A stretch of 64,000 nucleotides of DNA from Gilliamella mensalis (GCF_900103085.1 NZ_FMWR01000009.1:1-64000), one strand, 5' to 3'; shown: positions 51,329-61,852, counted from the first letter of the stretch. The notes: generated from the sequence alone by a model not told the origin. Numbers and translations: made by a program.

Positions 51329-52249
51329 TTATTTAATTTGATCAATATACCCTTTTACAATATTAATGCTTTTTTCAAAGAGTTGCTTTTCGTTGTCGGT
51401 AAAGTCTAGTTTGATCACTTTTTTTATTCCATGCTGATCTAAAATTGCAGGTACCCCAATAGCAACATCTTTATAACCGTATTCGCCATTTAAAATACAA
51501 CTAAGCGCTAATGCACGGTGGCTATTGGTGAATATATGTTGGCAGATTTCGGTAATAGTGCTAGCAATACCATATTCGGTGCAGTGTTTTCGATTCGCGA
51601 TTTCAAAACCCATTTTTCGAGCTTGACTGCCAATTTCATCAAAATCAATTTTGTTTTTTTCTAAGTCATTTAGATTAATACCATAAACCGATGAATGAGA
51701 CCAAACTGGAAACTGTGAATCACCATGTTCGCCCACGATAAAAGCATCAATGCTTTGTGGACCAATATCCATTTTTTCGCCCAATAATCGACGTAATCGC
51801 ACCGTATCAAGCCATACTCCTGTGCCAATCACTCGGTGACGAGGTAAGCCAGATAGTCTCCATACTTGATATGTAATAGCATCACAAGGATTGGTTGCAA
51901 TTAAAAATATGCCTTTAAAACCATTGTTCATCATATTGGGTACAATGCTGGCTATGATTTTAGAGGTTCCAGTAAGCTCTTCTGCTCGACTTTTTTGAGC
52001 AATGCCTGAGGTAACAGTGATAATGGCAATATCAATGTCAGCGCAATCACTCGATTCGCGTAAACTAACCTTTATCATATTTTGCCGATAAGCTGCCGCA
52101 TCTAATAAATCTTGCGCATGCCCATATGCCAATTCTTTATTCAGATCAACCAGTACAATTTCTTCACAAATACCTCGGTTAACCAATGTATAAGCCGTTG
52201 TTGATCCAACATTACCCACACCGATAATCATCACTTTTCGTAATTTCAT
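51329..52249 (-). CDS. L-lactate dehydrogenase / L-2-hydroxyacid dehydrogenase
   Basis: This 306-residue NAD-dependent enzyme has the Rossmann IGVGNVGS (9-16), TNPCDAITY (about 119-127), LDTVRLR (147-153) and the catalytic His175 in GEHGDSQFP. In the substrate-recognition loop the usual lactate dehydrogenase QKPGETR is shortened to QKSRAEEL (85-92). This shorter loop resembles L-2-hydroxyisocaproate dehydrogenases. The enzyme should reduce pyruvate or a branched 2-keto acid and regenerate NAD. GGGGGG precedes the ATG and gives a strong ribosome site. Name as L-LDH is the most economical, but substrate should be tested. Confidence 0.85.
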   Translation of the reverse strand: MKLRKVMIIGVGNVGSTTAYTLVNRGICEEIVLVDLNKELAYGHAQDLLDAAAYRQNMIKVSLRESSDCADIDIAIITVTSGIAQKSRAEELTGTSKIIASIVPNMMNNGFKGIFLIATNPCDAITYQVWRLSGLPRHRVIGTGVWLDTVRLRRLLGEKMDIGPQSIDAFIVGEHGDSQFPVWSHSSVYGINLNDLEKNKIDFDEIGSQARKMGFEIANRKHCTEYGIASTITEICQHIFTNSHRALALSCILNGEYGYKDVAIGVPAILDQHGIKKVIKLDFTDNEKQLFEKSINIVKGYIDQIK

Positions 52250-52452
52250 ACTTATCCCCCCTATTTTATTTGGATTAAAAAGGAATCATTTATTTACCCT
52301 TATACTCTCGTTAATTAAAGATTCAAGTCAAAATGACTAATTAATGGTATTGCTAAAAATCTATAAGGTAACAACCCATTAAGGTTGATTATTGAGAGGA
52401 GATTGCTTTATTGTTAAACTATTATTAATTATAGAAGAAAGGAAATTATTAG

Positions 52453-54462
52453 ATGAAAAATAAAATAATTCTAGGATTATCCCTAGCCACACCATTAGTA
52501 GTAAATGCACTTGAGCTAAAAGGAAATCAAACCTATACTGATGAAATTAATGTCCCCGTTACTCACGATTTAAATAAAGTTAATGGAGAAATTACATCAG
52601 GTATCCGTATATTTTCTAATAGCAACACTATTTTTGAAAAAAATGTCACTGTCAATATCCAAAGAGAAGCTAACCGCACAGAAGATGGAGTTTCTATTTC
52701 AGGAATGGATAATGCTTTTTTACCTAACTCTGCATCATCTAGCACCATTTTTAATGGTGATCTTACAATTCATATGCAAGGACATGATTCTGACGCAATT
52801 TCTTTACTTGGAAATTCAACCATCATCGTTAATGGAAAAACGACCTTAAGTGTTAGCGATCGTGAATGGTCAGATGCAATTTTTATCTCTGATGGAAATT
52901 TAACATTAAATGGCGAATCATTTATTGATGGTAATATTAGTTCTATTGAAAATGGGGTATTAAGAATCAATAATAAATCAATAATTAATGGCGATATCGA
53001 TGCAAGCTTTGGCGGAACAATTATATTAGATTTAGCATCTGGTTCCAAAATTGTAGGTCGAGTGTCAGGATTTGGTGATCCAGATGATCCTGATGAGGGT
53101 AATCCTGATACCACTGGAATTATAAAAATGAATCTTGCCAAAGGTGCTTCTTGGGAAATAACAGATGATAATTCTTACCTTACAGAACTATCTGGACAAG
53201 GTTCGATAAAATTTGTTAATGATAATTCTAATGGTAATTATGTAGAGTTAACCATTGAGAATTTAAAAGGTGAATCAAGTTTTGATTTACGTACCGACAT
53301 TGCTGCAGAAAAAAGCGATAAAATTATTATTTCAAAATCAGCTGACACAAACCGCCCTATATCCGCAGAAGGAAGTCATACCCTAAATTTAACAAATAAC
53401 GGAGCATCTAATACCACAGGTAAAGAAAAATTAACTTTAGTCGAAATTGATGATAATGCCACAAGTACTGCTGAGTTTAAAACAAATCATAATGTTGAAC
53501 TTGGTGGTTATCAATATTTCCTAAATAAAGAGGGTAACAATTATGTGTTAACAGCTCATCCTATTACTTCATCAGCAATGGCTAGTGCTGGATTTCTTAA
53601 CAGTAATTATCTAATGAGCTATATTGAAACCCAAACGTTACTCAAACGCCTTGGTGATATTCGAACAAGTGGACAGTTTGGTGATGTTTGGTTACGCGGT
53701 TTTTCTGGTAAGTTGGATTCATTTTCTGGCGGTAAATTAACTAAATTTGATATGAGCTATCATGGATTCCAATTTGGTGCAGATAAACAGTTATCTGAAG
53801 CCTCACCTTTTGTAGTCGGCGCTTTTGTTGGACAAACTTATGGAGATCCAGATTATCGTAAAGGAGATGGATCTTTAAAATCATTTAATACTGGTCTTTA
53901 CGCAACTTATTTAAACAATGACGGATTTTATATTGATGGTGTTGCTAAATATGCTCGTCAAAAAAATCACTTTAAGGTTAAAGATACAGCGAATAATCAT
54001 GTTCAAGGAACAGGTCATACCAATGGGCTTGGTTTATCTTTGGAGTTAGGTCAGAAATTTAAATTGAATGATTTTTATATCGAACCCCAATCTCAATTGT
54101 CTTACAGTCACCAAAATGCTACATCAATTAATGCTACCAATGGACTTAAAGTAAAATTAGGCAATTATAATTCGTTAATTGGTCGAGCATCAGCATTATT
54201 TGGATACGAGATCAATTCAGACAACAATAACATCAATATCTATGCTAAAACAGGAATTGTTAGAGAATTTCATGGTGATACTTACTATAAATTAAATACA
54301 AGTAAAGAAAAGCATTCATTCAAAGGTAATTGGTGGAATAATGGGGTAGGTATAACTGCACAGTTTAATCAACAACATAATATTTATTTGGATTTAGAAA
54401 GCTCACCGGGTAGCCGATTTGATTTATTACAAATCAATGGCGGATATCGTTTTTCTTTCTAA
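52453..54462 (+). CDS. Autotransporter (type Va secretion)
   Basis: The 669-residue protein has a signal peptide (SLATPLVVNA, cleavage near residue 19). The passenger is beta-helix-like (about 20-375), with many Asn/Gly/Thr-rich strand repeats such as LNGESFIDGNISS and NNKSIINGDID. The C-terminal 270 residues form an autotransporter beta-barrel that ends RFSF, the terminal aromatic signal. The barrel starts near FGDVWLRGFSGK and contains LGLSLELGQKF. No protease, lipase or adhesin motif is seen in the passenger. An acidic loop (GDPDDPDEGNPD) around residue 210 could bind calcium. AGAAAGGAAATT precedes the ATG. Confidence 0.88.
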   Translation: MKNKIILGLSLATPLVVNALELKGNQTYTDEINVPVTHDLNKVNGEITSGIRIFSNSNTIFEKNVTVNIQREANRTEDGVSISGMDNAFLPNSASSSTIFNGDLTIHMQGHDSDAISLLGNSTIIVNGKTTLSVSDREWSDAIFISDGNLTLNGESFIDGNISSIENGVLRINNKSIINGDIDASFGGTIILDLASGSKIVGRVSGFGDPDDPDEGNPDTTGIIKMNLAKGASWEITDDNSYLTELSGQGSIKFVNDNSNGNYVELTIENLKGESSFDLRTDIAAEKSDKIIISKSADTNRPISAEGSHTLNLTNNGASNTTGKEKLTLVEIDDNATSTAEFKTNHNVELGGYQYFLNKEGNNYVLTAHPITSSAMASAGFLNSNYLMSYIETQTLLKRLGDIRTSGQFGDVWLRGFSGKLDSFSGGKLTKFDMSYHGFQFGADKQLSEASPFVVGAFVGQTYGDPDYRKGDGSLKSFNTGLYATYLNNDGFYIDGVAKYARQKNHFKVKDTANNHVQGTGHTNGLGLSLELGQKFKLNDFYIEPQSQLSYSHQNATSINATNGLKVKLGNYNSLIGRASALFGYEINSDNNNINIYAKTGIVREFHGDTYYKLNTSKEKHSFKGNWWNNGVGITAQFNQQHNIYLDLESSPGSRFDLLQINGGYRFSF

Positions 54463-54507
54463 ATTACCGATTTACCAATAAAACTACTTTCACATTTTCC
54501 TAAAATC

Positions 54508-54541
54508 CATAAACCACATAGTTAAAAATATGTGGTTTATG
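54508..54541 (+). terminator. Terminator-like hairpin after the autotransporter gene
   Basis: CATAAACCACATA (54508-54520) pairs with TATGTGGTTTATG (54529-54541) around a small loop. The T-run is distant, so efficiency is uncertain. Confidence 0.6.
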
Positions 54542-54684
54542 CCAATTTATTTGATCATTTTTTTCTACTGTAACTATCATTTAAATAGATGGAATTAGCT
54601 ACTATTTATTTTAGTTTTATATACAATGAATTAATAACATAACTAGGTAACCAGTTAATAGAAATAGTGAGTTTTAAAAAGGAT

Positions 54685-54720
54685 TTGACTTTTATTTATT
54701 AAATAAGAATAATTCTCATT
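54685..54720 (+). promoter_or_regulatory. sit promoter with overlapping Fur-like box
   Basis: TTGACT (54685-54690) and AATAAT (54708-54713) are 17 bases apart. A 19-base sequence at 54702-54720 (AATAAGAATAATTCTCATT) matches the Fur consensus at 12 of 19 positions and covers the -10. Iron (or manganese via a Fur-like protein) would repress sitABCD here. The leader to sitA is about 145 bases. Confidence 0.65.
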
Positions 54721-54865
54721 AATAGTTAAGCTAATTGTTATTATGAATTAGTCATCATGTTTCACCATTACAAATAATTAATTAAATAAAAAGGATATTG
54801 CTTGATTTAGTAAAAATGATCATTGTGTCTTGCTATTTAATTATGTTAAACGCAAGGAGTCGCTA

Positions 54866-55774
54866 ATGAAGTTCAATTTTTTGAGATTTTTAAGCATTAT
54901 TTTAGCCTCGTTGATTATTTTCATTGGAGTGTTTTCATCTGCCCATGCTGCAGAAAAAAAGTTTAAAGTGGTTACCACCTTTACCATTATCCAAGATATC
55001 GCACAAAACGTTGCTGGTGATGCAGCTCAGGTTGAGTCAATTACTAAAGTCGGAGCTGAAATTCATGAGTACGATCCCACACCAAAAGACATTACCAAAG
55101 TGCTTTCTGCCGATTTAGTATTATGGAATGGCCTTAATTTAGAGCTTTGGTTTAAACGCTTTTTTGAAGACGTTAAAGATGTACCTTCGGTTGTAGTGAC
55201 AGAGGGTATTGCGCCAATGCCAATTCAAGAAGGTAGCTATAAAGGTAACCCAAATCCGCATGCTTGGATGTCGCCAACGTTGGCTTTAATTTATGTTGAA
55301 AATATCCGTGCGGCGTTTGTTAAATATGATCCTAAAAATGCAGAGATTTATAATAAAAATGCAGCCGATTATATTGCTAAAATTAAAGCACTTGATGCAC
55401 CATTACGTGAACGTTTAGCTAAAATTCCTGAAGTTAAACGTTGGTTAGTCACCAGTGAGGGCGCGTTTAGTTATTTAGCTCGTGACTATAATTTGAAAGA
55501 AGCTTACCTTTGGCCAATCAATGCCGAGCAACAAGGCACCCCTCAGCAAGTTAGGCATTTAATTGATTTAGTTAGAGCAAATGATATTCCTGTTATTTTT
55601 AGTGAGAGTACTATTTCAGATAAGCCCGCTAAACAAGTTAGTAAAGAAACTGATATTAAATATGGCGGCGTTTTATATGTCGATTCACTTTCAACTAAAG
55701 ATGGCCCTGTACCCACTTATATTGATCTACTCAAAGTGACCGTTGAAACTATCGCTAAAGGATTTGAAAAATAA
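54866..55774 (+). CDS. sitA: Manganese/iron ABC transporter substrate-binding protein
   Basis: This periplasmic metal receptor (SitA/YfeA type, cluster A-I) has a signal peptide ending near SAHA, then [20 protein letters not shown]. Metal ligands are visible in [24 protein letters not shown] and YVDSLS (His, His, Glu, Asp), the pattern of Mn/Fe binders. ATG 54866 has AAGGAG six bases upstream and is the start; the frame to 54830 lacks a site. sitB begins on the last base of its stop codon. Confidence 0.93.
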   Translation: MKFNFLRFLSIILASLIIFIGVFSSAHAAEKKFKVVTTFTIIQDIAQNVAGDAAQVESITKVGAEIHEYDPTPKDITKVLSADLVLWNGLNLELWFKRFFEDVKDVPSVVVTEGIAPMPIQEGSYKGNPNPHAWMSPTLALIYVENIRAAFVKYDPKNAEIYNKNAADYIAKIKALDAPLRERLAKIPEVKRWLVTSEGAFSYLARDYNLKEAYLWPINAEQQGTPQQVRHLIDLVRANDIPVIFSESTISDKPAKQVSKETDIKYGGVLYVDSLSTKDGPVPTYIDLLKVTVETIAKGFEK

Positions 55775-56667
55775 TGACTCAAATTTGCTTGAATGTTGAT
55801 GATATCACCGTGACTTATAATAATGGTCATACCGCAATTTATGATGCTAGCTTTCGCTTAAATGGTGGCACTATCTGTGCGTTAGTTGGCGTTAATGGTA
55901 GTGGTAAATCGACGTTATTTAAAAGCATTATGGGGATGGTTCGTCCAACTCGTGGTCATGTCACATTTAATGATATGTCAGTTAAGCAGACCTTAAAGCA
56001 AAATATCATTGCTTATGTGCCACAAACCGAAGAGGTCGATTGGGATTTTCCTGTCCTGGTGTCAGACGTGGTCATGATGGGACGATATGGGCATATGTCT
56101 TTTTTACGTATTCCAAGTAAAGAAGATAAAAAACAAGTCGATCTTGCCCTTGAACGTGTCAATATGCTCGATTTTAAACATCGTCAGATTGGTGAGCTGT
56201 CAGGTGGGCAAAAAAAACGGGTATTTTTAGCTCGAGCGTTAGCTCAGCAAGGTAAAGTGCTGTTGTTAGATGAACCCTTTACTGGGGTTGATGTTAAAAC
56301 TGAAAATGCCATTATTGATCTGTTGAAAGATCTGCGTAAAGAAGGCCATTTGATTTTAGTTTCAACTCATAACCTAGGTAGTGTGCCTGAATTTTGCGAT
56401 CAAGTGGTGTTAATTAATCAAACTGTTTTGGCCTTTGGTCCAACTAAAACAACCTTTACACCACAAAATTTAATGACCACCTTTGGTGGTGCCTTGCGTT
56501 ATCTGAGCTTGTCGGGCGAAAAATTGCACGATGATGAAGATCCTCGTAAAGTATCGATCTTAACCGATGATGAACGCGCTGCAATTTTTTATGGGGAAGG
56601 TAAGCATGACTCGCCTCATCGAGATTTGCTAGTTAACCATCACGATAATGAACCAAAAGGGCAATAA
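55774..56667 (+). CDS. sitB: Manganese/iron ABC transporter ATP-binding protein
   Basis: The 297-residue ATPase has Walker [10 protein letters not shown] (about 39-47), signature LSGGQKKR, Walker [11 protein letters not shown] and the switch His in [11 protein letters not shown]. It powers metal import with SitC and SitD. The extra C-terminal 50 residues, rich in Asp and His (HDDEDPRK, then [15 protein letters not shown]), are a possible metal-binding tail, also seen in related proteins. Confidence 0.94.
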   Translation: MTQICLNVDDITVTYNNGHTAIYDASFRLNGGTICALVGVNGSGKSTLFKSIMGMVRPTRGHVTFNDMSVKQTLKQNIIAYVPQTEEVDWDFPVLVSDVVMMGRYGHMSFLRIPSKEDKKQVDLALERVNMLDFKHRQIGELSGGQKKRVFLARALAQQGKVLLLDEPFTGVDVKTENAIIDLLKDLRKEGHLILVSTHNLGSVPEFCDQVVLINQTVLAFGPTKTTFTPQNLMTTFGGALRYLSLSGEKLHDDEDPRKVSILTDDERAAIFYGEGKHDSPHRDLLVNHHDNEPKGQ

Positions 56668-56670
56668 TAA

Positions 56671-57537
56671 ATGGAACTATTACTTGAGCCATTCACCTAC
56701 GGTTTTATGTTAAAAGCAATTTGGGTAAGTAGTATTGTGGGTGCTGCCTGTGCTTTTTTATCGGCTTTTTTAATGTTAAAAGGTTGGTCACTAATGGGCG
56801 ATGCGCTTTCGCATTCTGTTGTGCCTGGAGTTGCAGGGGCTTATGCGTTGGGGGTACCTTATTCTGTTGGTGCTTTTTTTACCGGATTACTCGCTGCGCT
56901 AGCCATTACGCTAGTGCGTGCCTTTACGCGATTAAAAGCAGATGCCATTATTGGTTTTATCTTTTCAACCTTTTTTGCTGTCGGTTTGTTAATTATTTCG
57001 CTCAATCCAACATCAATCAATGCGCAAACCATTATATTTGGTAATATTCTAGGAATTGATGATAGTGATATGTGGCAAGTGCAAATCATTATTTTGGTGT
57101 CATTTATATTACTTTTCTTTTTTTGGAAGGATTTATTAGTCGTTTTTTTTGATGAAACCCATGCCCGATCCATTGGATTAAAACCACTACCGTTAAAAAT
57201 CCTATTTTTTACCATTTTAAGTGCCTGTACTGTTGCGGCACTGCAAACTGTTGGAGCCATTTTAGTAATTGCTATGGTTGTTACACCCGGTGCAACCGCT
57301 TACTTATTGACTAATCGATTTTCGCACTTATTGATTATTTCGGTTCTAATTGGTGCGATAACAAGTGCTATTGGTGCTTGGATCAGTTACTTTTTAAATG
57401 GCGAAACCGGTGGCGTTATTGTTACGTTGCAAACGCTAATATTTATTGCTGCATTCTTATTTGCTCCACAGCAAGGGTTAATTGTAAATCGCCTTAGGAT
57501 CCGCCAAAGCCGTTTAAATAAAAGGGGGCAGGTATGA
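56671..57537 (+). CDS. sitC: Manganese/iron ABC transporter permease
   Basis: This 288-residue ABC-3 permease has about eight helices with the SLMGDALSHSVVPGVAGAYA signature (about 35-54) and VIAMVVTPGATAYLLT near the cytoplasmic loop that contacts the ATPase. It pairs with SitD. Its last four bases overlap sitD. Confidence 0.93.
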   Translation: MELLLEPFTYGFMLKAIWVSSIVGAACAFLSAFLMLKGWSLMGDALSHSVVPGVAGAYALGVPYSVGAFFTGLLAALAITLVRAFTRLKADAIIGFIFSTFFAVGLLIISLNPTSINAQTIIFGNILGIDDSDMWQVQIIILVSFILLFFFWKDLLVVFFDETHARSIGLKPLPLKILFFTILSACTVAALQTVGAILVIAMVVTPGATAYLLTNRFSHLLIISVLIGAITSAIGAWISYFLNGETGGVIVTLQTLIFIAAFLFAPQQGLIVNRLRIRQSRLNKRGQV

Positions 57538-58370
57538 CAGAGTTTTGGGAATATATCTATTATCCACTTACTCTTCCCCTTATTGAGCGCGCAATCTTAG
57601 CTTCGTTAGCAACCGGTATTGTATGTGCCCTACTATCTTGTTTTTTAGTTTTAAAAGGTTGGTCGTTAATGGGGGATGCGATTTCGCATGCGGTTTTACC
57701 CGGCATTGTGCTGGCATATGTAGCAGGTATCCCTATTATCATTGGTGCTTTTGCTTCAGGTCTATTTTGCTCGGTTGCAACGGGTTATATTAAAGAAAAC
57801 AGTCGCATTAAAGAAGATACGGTCATGGGAATTGTGTTTTCGGGGATGTTTGCTTTTGGCTTAGTGTTATTTTCCAAAGTAGATACATCGCAACATTTAA
57901 ATCATATCCTATTTGGTAGTGTGCTTGGTACCAGTTATGACGAGCTTAAACAGATCATCTTTATTGCTGTAATTGTCTCGCTTTTAATTATCATTAAACG
58001 CCGTGATCTAATGCTCTATTGCTTCGATCCAGTGCAAGCTAAAGTTGTAGGACTACCCGTTAAGTTACTCCATTACGGTTTGTTGAGTGTTTTAGCTTTA
58101 ACTATTGTAGGATCATTAAAAGTCGCGGGGATGATTTTAGTTATTGCGATGTTGATAGCCCCGGGCATTACTGCTTTTTCATTAAGTAAACGCTTTGAAT
58201 GGATGTTAGTTATTGCTGTATTGATTTCAACATTTTCAACAGTGATGGGAACGTTGATAAGTTATTATATAGATGCGTCAACCAGCGCTTGTATTGTTAT
58301 TTTACAAGCAACTCTTTTTTTATTTGCCCAAATTTATCAGTTTGTTGCTCACAAAAAAGTGCGCCGTTAA
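57534..58370 (+). CDS. sitD: Manganese/iron ABC transporter permease
   Basis: A 278-residue ABC-3 permease closely similar to SitC, with SLMGDAISHAVLPGIVLAYV near the N-terminus and VIAMLIAPGITAFSLSKRF near the C-terminal half. Hetero-oligomer with SitC is expected. Last gene of the sit operon. Confidence 0.93.
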   Translation: MTEFWEYIYYPLTLPLIERAILASLATGIVCALLSCFLVLKGWSLMGDAISHAVLPGIVLAYVAGIPIIIGAFASGLFCSVATGYIKENSRIKEDTVMGIVFSGMFAFGLVLFSKVDTSQHLNHILFGSVLGTSYDELKQIIFIAVIVSLLIIIKRRDLMLYCFDPVQAKVVGLPVKLLHYGLLSVLALTIVGSLKVAGMILVIAMLIAPGITAFSLSKRFEWMLVIAVLISTFSTVMGTLISYYIDASTSACIVILQATLFLFAQIYQFVAHKKVRR

Positions 58371-58433
58371 ATTAATTTTTGAAACTACTATCGAAATCAC
58401 TATTAAAACTACATTGTTAATAGCTATAAAAAA

Positions 58434-58469
58434 ACAGCGTAAATATATTTGTAACTGTATTTACGCTGT
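58434..58469 (-). terminator. Terminator of dnaB (also ends sit transcripts)
   Basis: ACAGCGTAAATA (58434-58445) pairs with TATTTACGCTGT (58458-58469) over 12 bp. On the minus strand it is followed by TTTTTTTATAG, a strong T-run after dnaB. On the plus strand the T-run is absent, so it may only partly stop sitD transcripts. Confidence 0.82.
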
Positions 58470-58493
58470 ATCGATGCTTATTACTTTTAGTTG

Positions 58494-59927
58494 TTACTCA
58501 TCATCCAGATATTTACTGTTATCGGCATAATTATCAAAACGTGAAAACTGACCTTGGAATTTTAATCGTACTTTACCAATTGGTCCATTTCGTTGTTTTC
58601 CTAAAATGATTTCAGCAATACCTTTATGTTCTGATGCTTCGTTATACACCTCATCACGATAGATAAACATAATCACATCAGCATCTTGTTCAATAGAACC
58701 CGATTCACGTAAGTCTGAGTTAACCGGTCGTTTATCAGCACGTTGTTCCAAACTACGATTAAGCTGAGATAGCGCAACCACAGGCACTTGTAGTTCTTTA
58801 GCCAAAGCCTTTAGTGAACGTGATATTTCGGCAATTTCTAGGGTACGATTTTCAGAGATATTAGGCACGCGCATAAGTTGTAAGTAATCGACCATAATCA
58901 TACTTAACCCTTTATGCTCACGATAAATACGTCTGGCTCTTGAACGCAACTCCATTGGTGTTAAACCTGATGAGTCATCGATATAGATATTTTTCTTTTC
59001 CAGCAATAATCCCATAGTGCTTGAAATTCTTGCCCAATCATCGTCTTGTAATTGCCCTGTCCGAATTCGGGTTTGGTCAACACGTGAAAGTGACGCTAAC
59101 ATACGCATCATAATTTGTTCTGATGGCATTTCTAAGCTGAATATTAACACCGGCTTTTCTTGCTCTAAGGCAGCATTTTCACACAAATTCATGGCAAAGG
59201 TGGTTTTACCCATTGATGGCCTTGCTGCAATAATAATTAAATCGGAACGCTGTAAACCAGCCGTTTTTTTATCTAAATCAATATAACCGGTTGAAACCCC
59301 TGTCACCCCATCATGCGGACGTTGAAAGAGCTCTTCAATCTTTGCGACTGTTGCTTCTAACACTTCAGTAATACTTTTTGGTCCTTCGCCTTGTTTAGTT
59401 CGGCTTTCAGCAATCTGAAATATTTTACTTTCCGCCAAGTCTAAAATTTCGGTACTATCGCGCCCTTCGGTGGCATAACAGTTATCAGCAATATCATTTG
59501 ATGCGCTGATTAATTCACGCAAAATCGCTTGTTGGCGAATAATATCACTATAAGCAACAACATTAATCGCACTTGGTGTGTTTTTAGAAAGCTCGGCCAA
59601 ATAAGCAAATCCACCTACATCGGCTAATAGGTCTTTACTTTCAAGACTTTCTGAAAGAGTAATTAAATCAATTGGCGTCCCTTTGCTGACCAAGGTATGC
59701 ATTTCAGAAAATATCAATTGATGATGACGCGAGTAAAAATCCCGCTCAGTGATCATTTCAGATACCGCATCCCAACGTTGATTATCAAGCATTAAGCTAC
59801 CCAGCACCGCTTGTTCAGCTTCGATTGAGTGTGGTGGAAGCTTGATATTATGCAGATTTGATTTTTTCGCATCTTGATTTTTAAAATCTTTGTTTGCGCT
59901 TGTTCGATCAGTATTCATTACATTCAT
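58494..59927 (-). CDS. dnaB: Replicative DNA helicase DnaB
   Basis: DnaB is the hexameric 5'-3' helicase of the replication fork. The 477-residue protein has the N-terminal primase-interacting domain (PPHSIEAEQAVLGSLMLDN), Walker A RPSMGKTT, Walker B MIMVDYLQLMR and the DnaB-type RESGSIEQDADVIMF. An N-terminal extension of about 25 residues rich in Lys/Asn precedes the usual start, as in other gammaproteobacteria. Confidence 0.97.
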   Translation of the reverse strand: MNVMNTDRTSANKDFKNQDAKKSNLHNIKLPPHSIEAEQAVLGSLMLDNQRWDAVSEMITERDFYSRHHQLIFSEMHTLVSKGTPIDLITLSESLESKDLLADVGGFAYLAELSKNTPSAINVVAYSDIIRQQAILRELISASNDIADNCYATEGRDSTEILDLAESKIFQIAESRTKQGEGPKSITEVLEATVAKIEELFQRPHDGVTGVSTGYIDLDKKTAGLQRSDLIIIAARPSMGKTTFAMNLCENAALEQEKPVLIFSLEMPSEQIMMRMLASLSRVDQTRIRTGQLQDDDWARISSTMGLLLEKKNIYIDDSSGLTPMELRSRARRIYREHKGLSMIMVDYLQLMRVPNISENRTLEIAEISRSLKALAKELQVPVVALSQLNRSLEQRADKRPVNSDLRESGSIEQDADVIMFIYRDEVYNEASEHKGIAEIILGKQRNGPIGKVRLKFQGQFSRFDNYADNSKYLDDE

Positions 59928-59966
59928 CTTTTGTTCTAAATTGAATTTATTGCTAAGCTACTTCGC

Positions 59967-60758
59967 TTATCTTAAAAATAATGGACCTAAACTCGGTTCG
60001 GGAATTTGATATTCGGATGGATAATCCACCTGAACTAAATATAATCCTTCCGGTTTTGCTGTTGCGGCAGCTTGCGTTCTGTCCTTAGCTTGCAAAAGTT
60101 CATAAATCCATTCTGGACGCTGATTTCCCACTCCAACTTCTAGTAAACTACCCACAATATTGCGTACCATATGGTGCACAAATGCATTGGCTTTTATATC
60201 CACAATAATATATGCACCCTGCCTTGTCACTTCAATATGATGAATATTGCGCCAAGGCGTTCTTGATTGGCACTGAGCTGCTCGAAATGATGAAAAATCA
60301 TTTTCGCCTAATAAATACTGCGCCGCTTGGTGCATTAAAGTTTCATTAAGCGGTAAATAATAATGCGATACCCCTTTAGCTAAAATCGCAGGGCGATAAC
60401 GATGATTATAGATCACATAACGATAACGCCGAGCTGTCGCACTAAACCTTGCATGAAAACTATCCTCAACTATTTGCGACCAGCGCACAGCAATATTATC
60501 AGGTAAATGCGAATTAACACCCATTGTCCAAGCACTCACTGAGCGCGCAGCTTGGGTTTCAAAATGCACAACTTGTCCTGTCGCATGCACGCCGGCATCG
60601 GTTCGACCAGCACAAAATACGTTGATTGGCGCATTAGCAATAATTGATAACGCAGATTCTAGCCGCTCTTGGATAGAATCGACAGACTGCTGACGTTGCC
60701 AGCCAAAATAACCACTACCATCATATTCAATGCCAAGGGCAATTTTACAGATAGTCAT
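59967..60758 (-). CDS. truA: tRNA pseudouridine synthase A
   Basis: TruA modifies U38-U40 of the tRNA anticodon stem. Catalytic Asp54 is in [14 protein letters not shown], followed by [21 protein letters not shown] and [16 protein letters not shown]. The start at 60758 overlaps the usg stop by 14 bases. The gene order usg-truA is known from E. coli. Confidence 0.96.
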   Translation of the reverse strand: MTICKIALGIEYDGSGYFGWQRQQSVDSIQERLESALSIIANAPINVFCAGRTDAGVHATGQVVHFETQAARSVSAWTMGVNSHLPDNIAVRWSQIVEDSFHARFSATARRYRYVIYNHRYRPAILAKGVSHYYLPLNETLMHQAAQYLLGENDFSSFRAAQCQSRTPWRNIHHIEVTRQGAYIIVDIKANAFVHHMVRNIVGSLLEVGVGNQRPEWIYELLQAKDRTQAAATAKPEGLYLVQVDYPSEYQIPEPSLGPLFLR

Positions 60759-61764
60759 TAATCAGGATCTCAAGCGTCTCAATTAACATTAATGCCCCTA
60801 AATAACGGATATTATCGGCCACTGACCAAAATTGAATTTGTTCATAATGACCATAACTGTGTCTTAAATTCGCCAACTTTATAACCAAATTATGTTCTGA
60901 TTCGGTACTGACTTCGGTCACTGGCGTTGGCAAGTTATCGCCTTGCACTTCAACACCAAATTCACCAAAGCGTGCCATATCTAATTCAATTGGCAAGCTA
61001 CTTGATACATTAATGGCTTGTGACACGCCATAAAACACGGGCACAATCACTGACTCGATAGAGACAGGAAGTTCATAATTACTCAATACTTTACGAATTT
61101 GATCAACTTGAGATTTTTCTCCTAGTATTGCATCGTGATGTTCATGCGATACTGGTAATAGATTAAAAGCTAATTGCTTATCAAACAGTTGATTATCAAC
61201 TGGCATACCATTTAACAAGCGAGCACTTTGCCCTGCCAGCTCATCAACACCTGGCTTACCATATAATGATGCAGGAATAAAGCTGGTAGCATGTAAATTC
61301 GTTAACAGCGCCATATCAGTTAACGAAGCAACACAACGCAACAACTGGCATACAGTGGCGCTAGCAACGGCAATGATGTTTTCATTACGGTATTCGGTCA
61401 ATACACTATTATTAACTTTAGGTACCACTAATGGAATATGATCTTGCTGGGCAAAATAGCCACTTGCATCAATTACCACACATCCCGCTTCTGCTGCAAC
61501 TTGCGCATACTTTTCACTGGTTTTAGCACTAGCGACAAAAAAAGCAAAATGACACTCGCTCCAATCCATTTGTGCACTATCAATCACCGTTAAATTTTTA
61601 CCAGCAAAGCGAACTATTTCGCCAGCACTATTGTCGCTACCGACTAAATAAAGGTTTTCAATTTTTAGACTACTGTCTTGTAAACTACGTTGCTGTAGCA
61701 ACTCAACTAGCGCAGAACCAACCTGGCCTGTCGCCCCTACAATAGCAATATTCCATGCAGACAT
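60745..61764 (-). CDS. usg: USG-1-like aspartate-semialdehyde dehydrogenase homologue (likely pseudoenzyme)
   Basis: The 339-residue protein has the Asd fold: N-terminal [26 protein letters not shown] and the C-terminal dimerisation half. At the position of the catalytic Cys (Asd motif NPNCST) this sequence has ASATV (about 134-138), with Ala136 for Cys. Such USG proteins are known to be catalytically inactive relatives. Coupling to truA by overlap suggests the two are translated together; function unknown. Confidence 0.88.
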   Translation of the reverse strand: MSAWNIAIVGATGQVGSALVELLQQRSLQDSSLKIENLYLVGSDNSAGEIVRFAGKNLTVIDSAQMDWSECHFAFFVASAKTSEKYAQVAAEAGCVVIDASGYFAQQDHIPLVVPKVNNSVLTEYRNENIIAVASATVCQLLRCVASLTDMALLTNLHATSFIPASLYGKPGVDELAGQSARLLNGMPVDNQLFDKQLAFNLLPVSHEHHDAILGEKSQVDQIRKVLSNYELPVSIESVIVPVFYGVSQAINVSSSLPIELDMARFGEFGVEVQGDNLPTPVTEVSTESEHNLVIKLANLRHSYGHYEQIQFWSVADNIRYLGALMLIETLEILINDYL

Positions 61765-61852
61765 ATTTATAGACCCAAATAAAAAATTTAGTGGTAATTA
61801 TATCACTATATTGTCAAAGATAACGGAAAAAGATATGTGACAATAGCATTAG

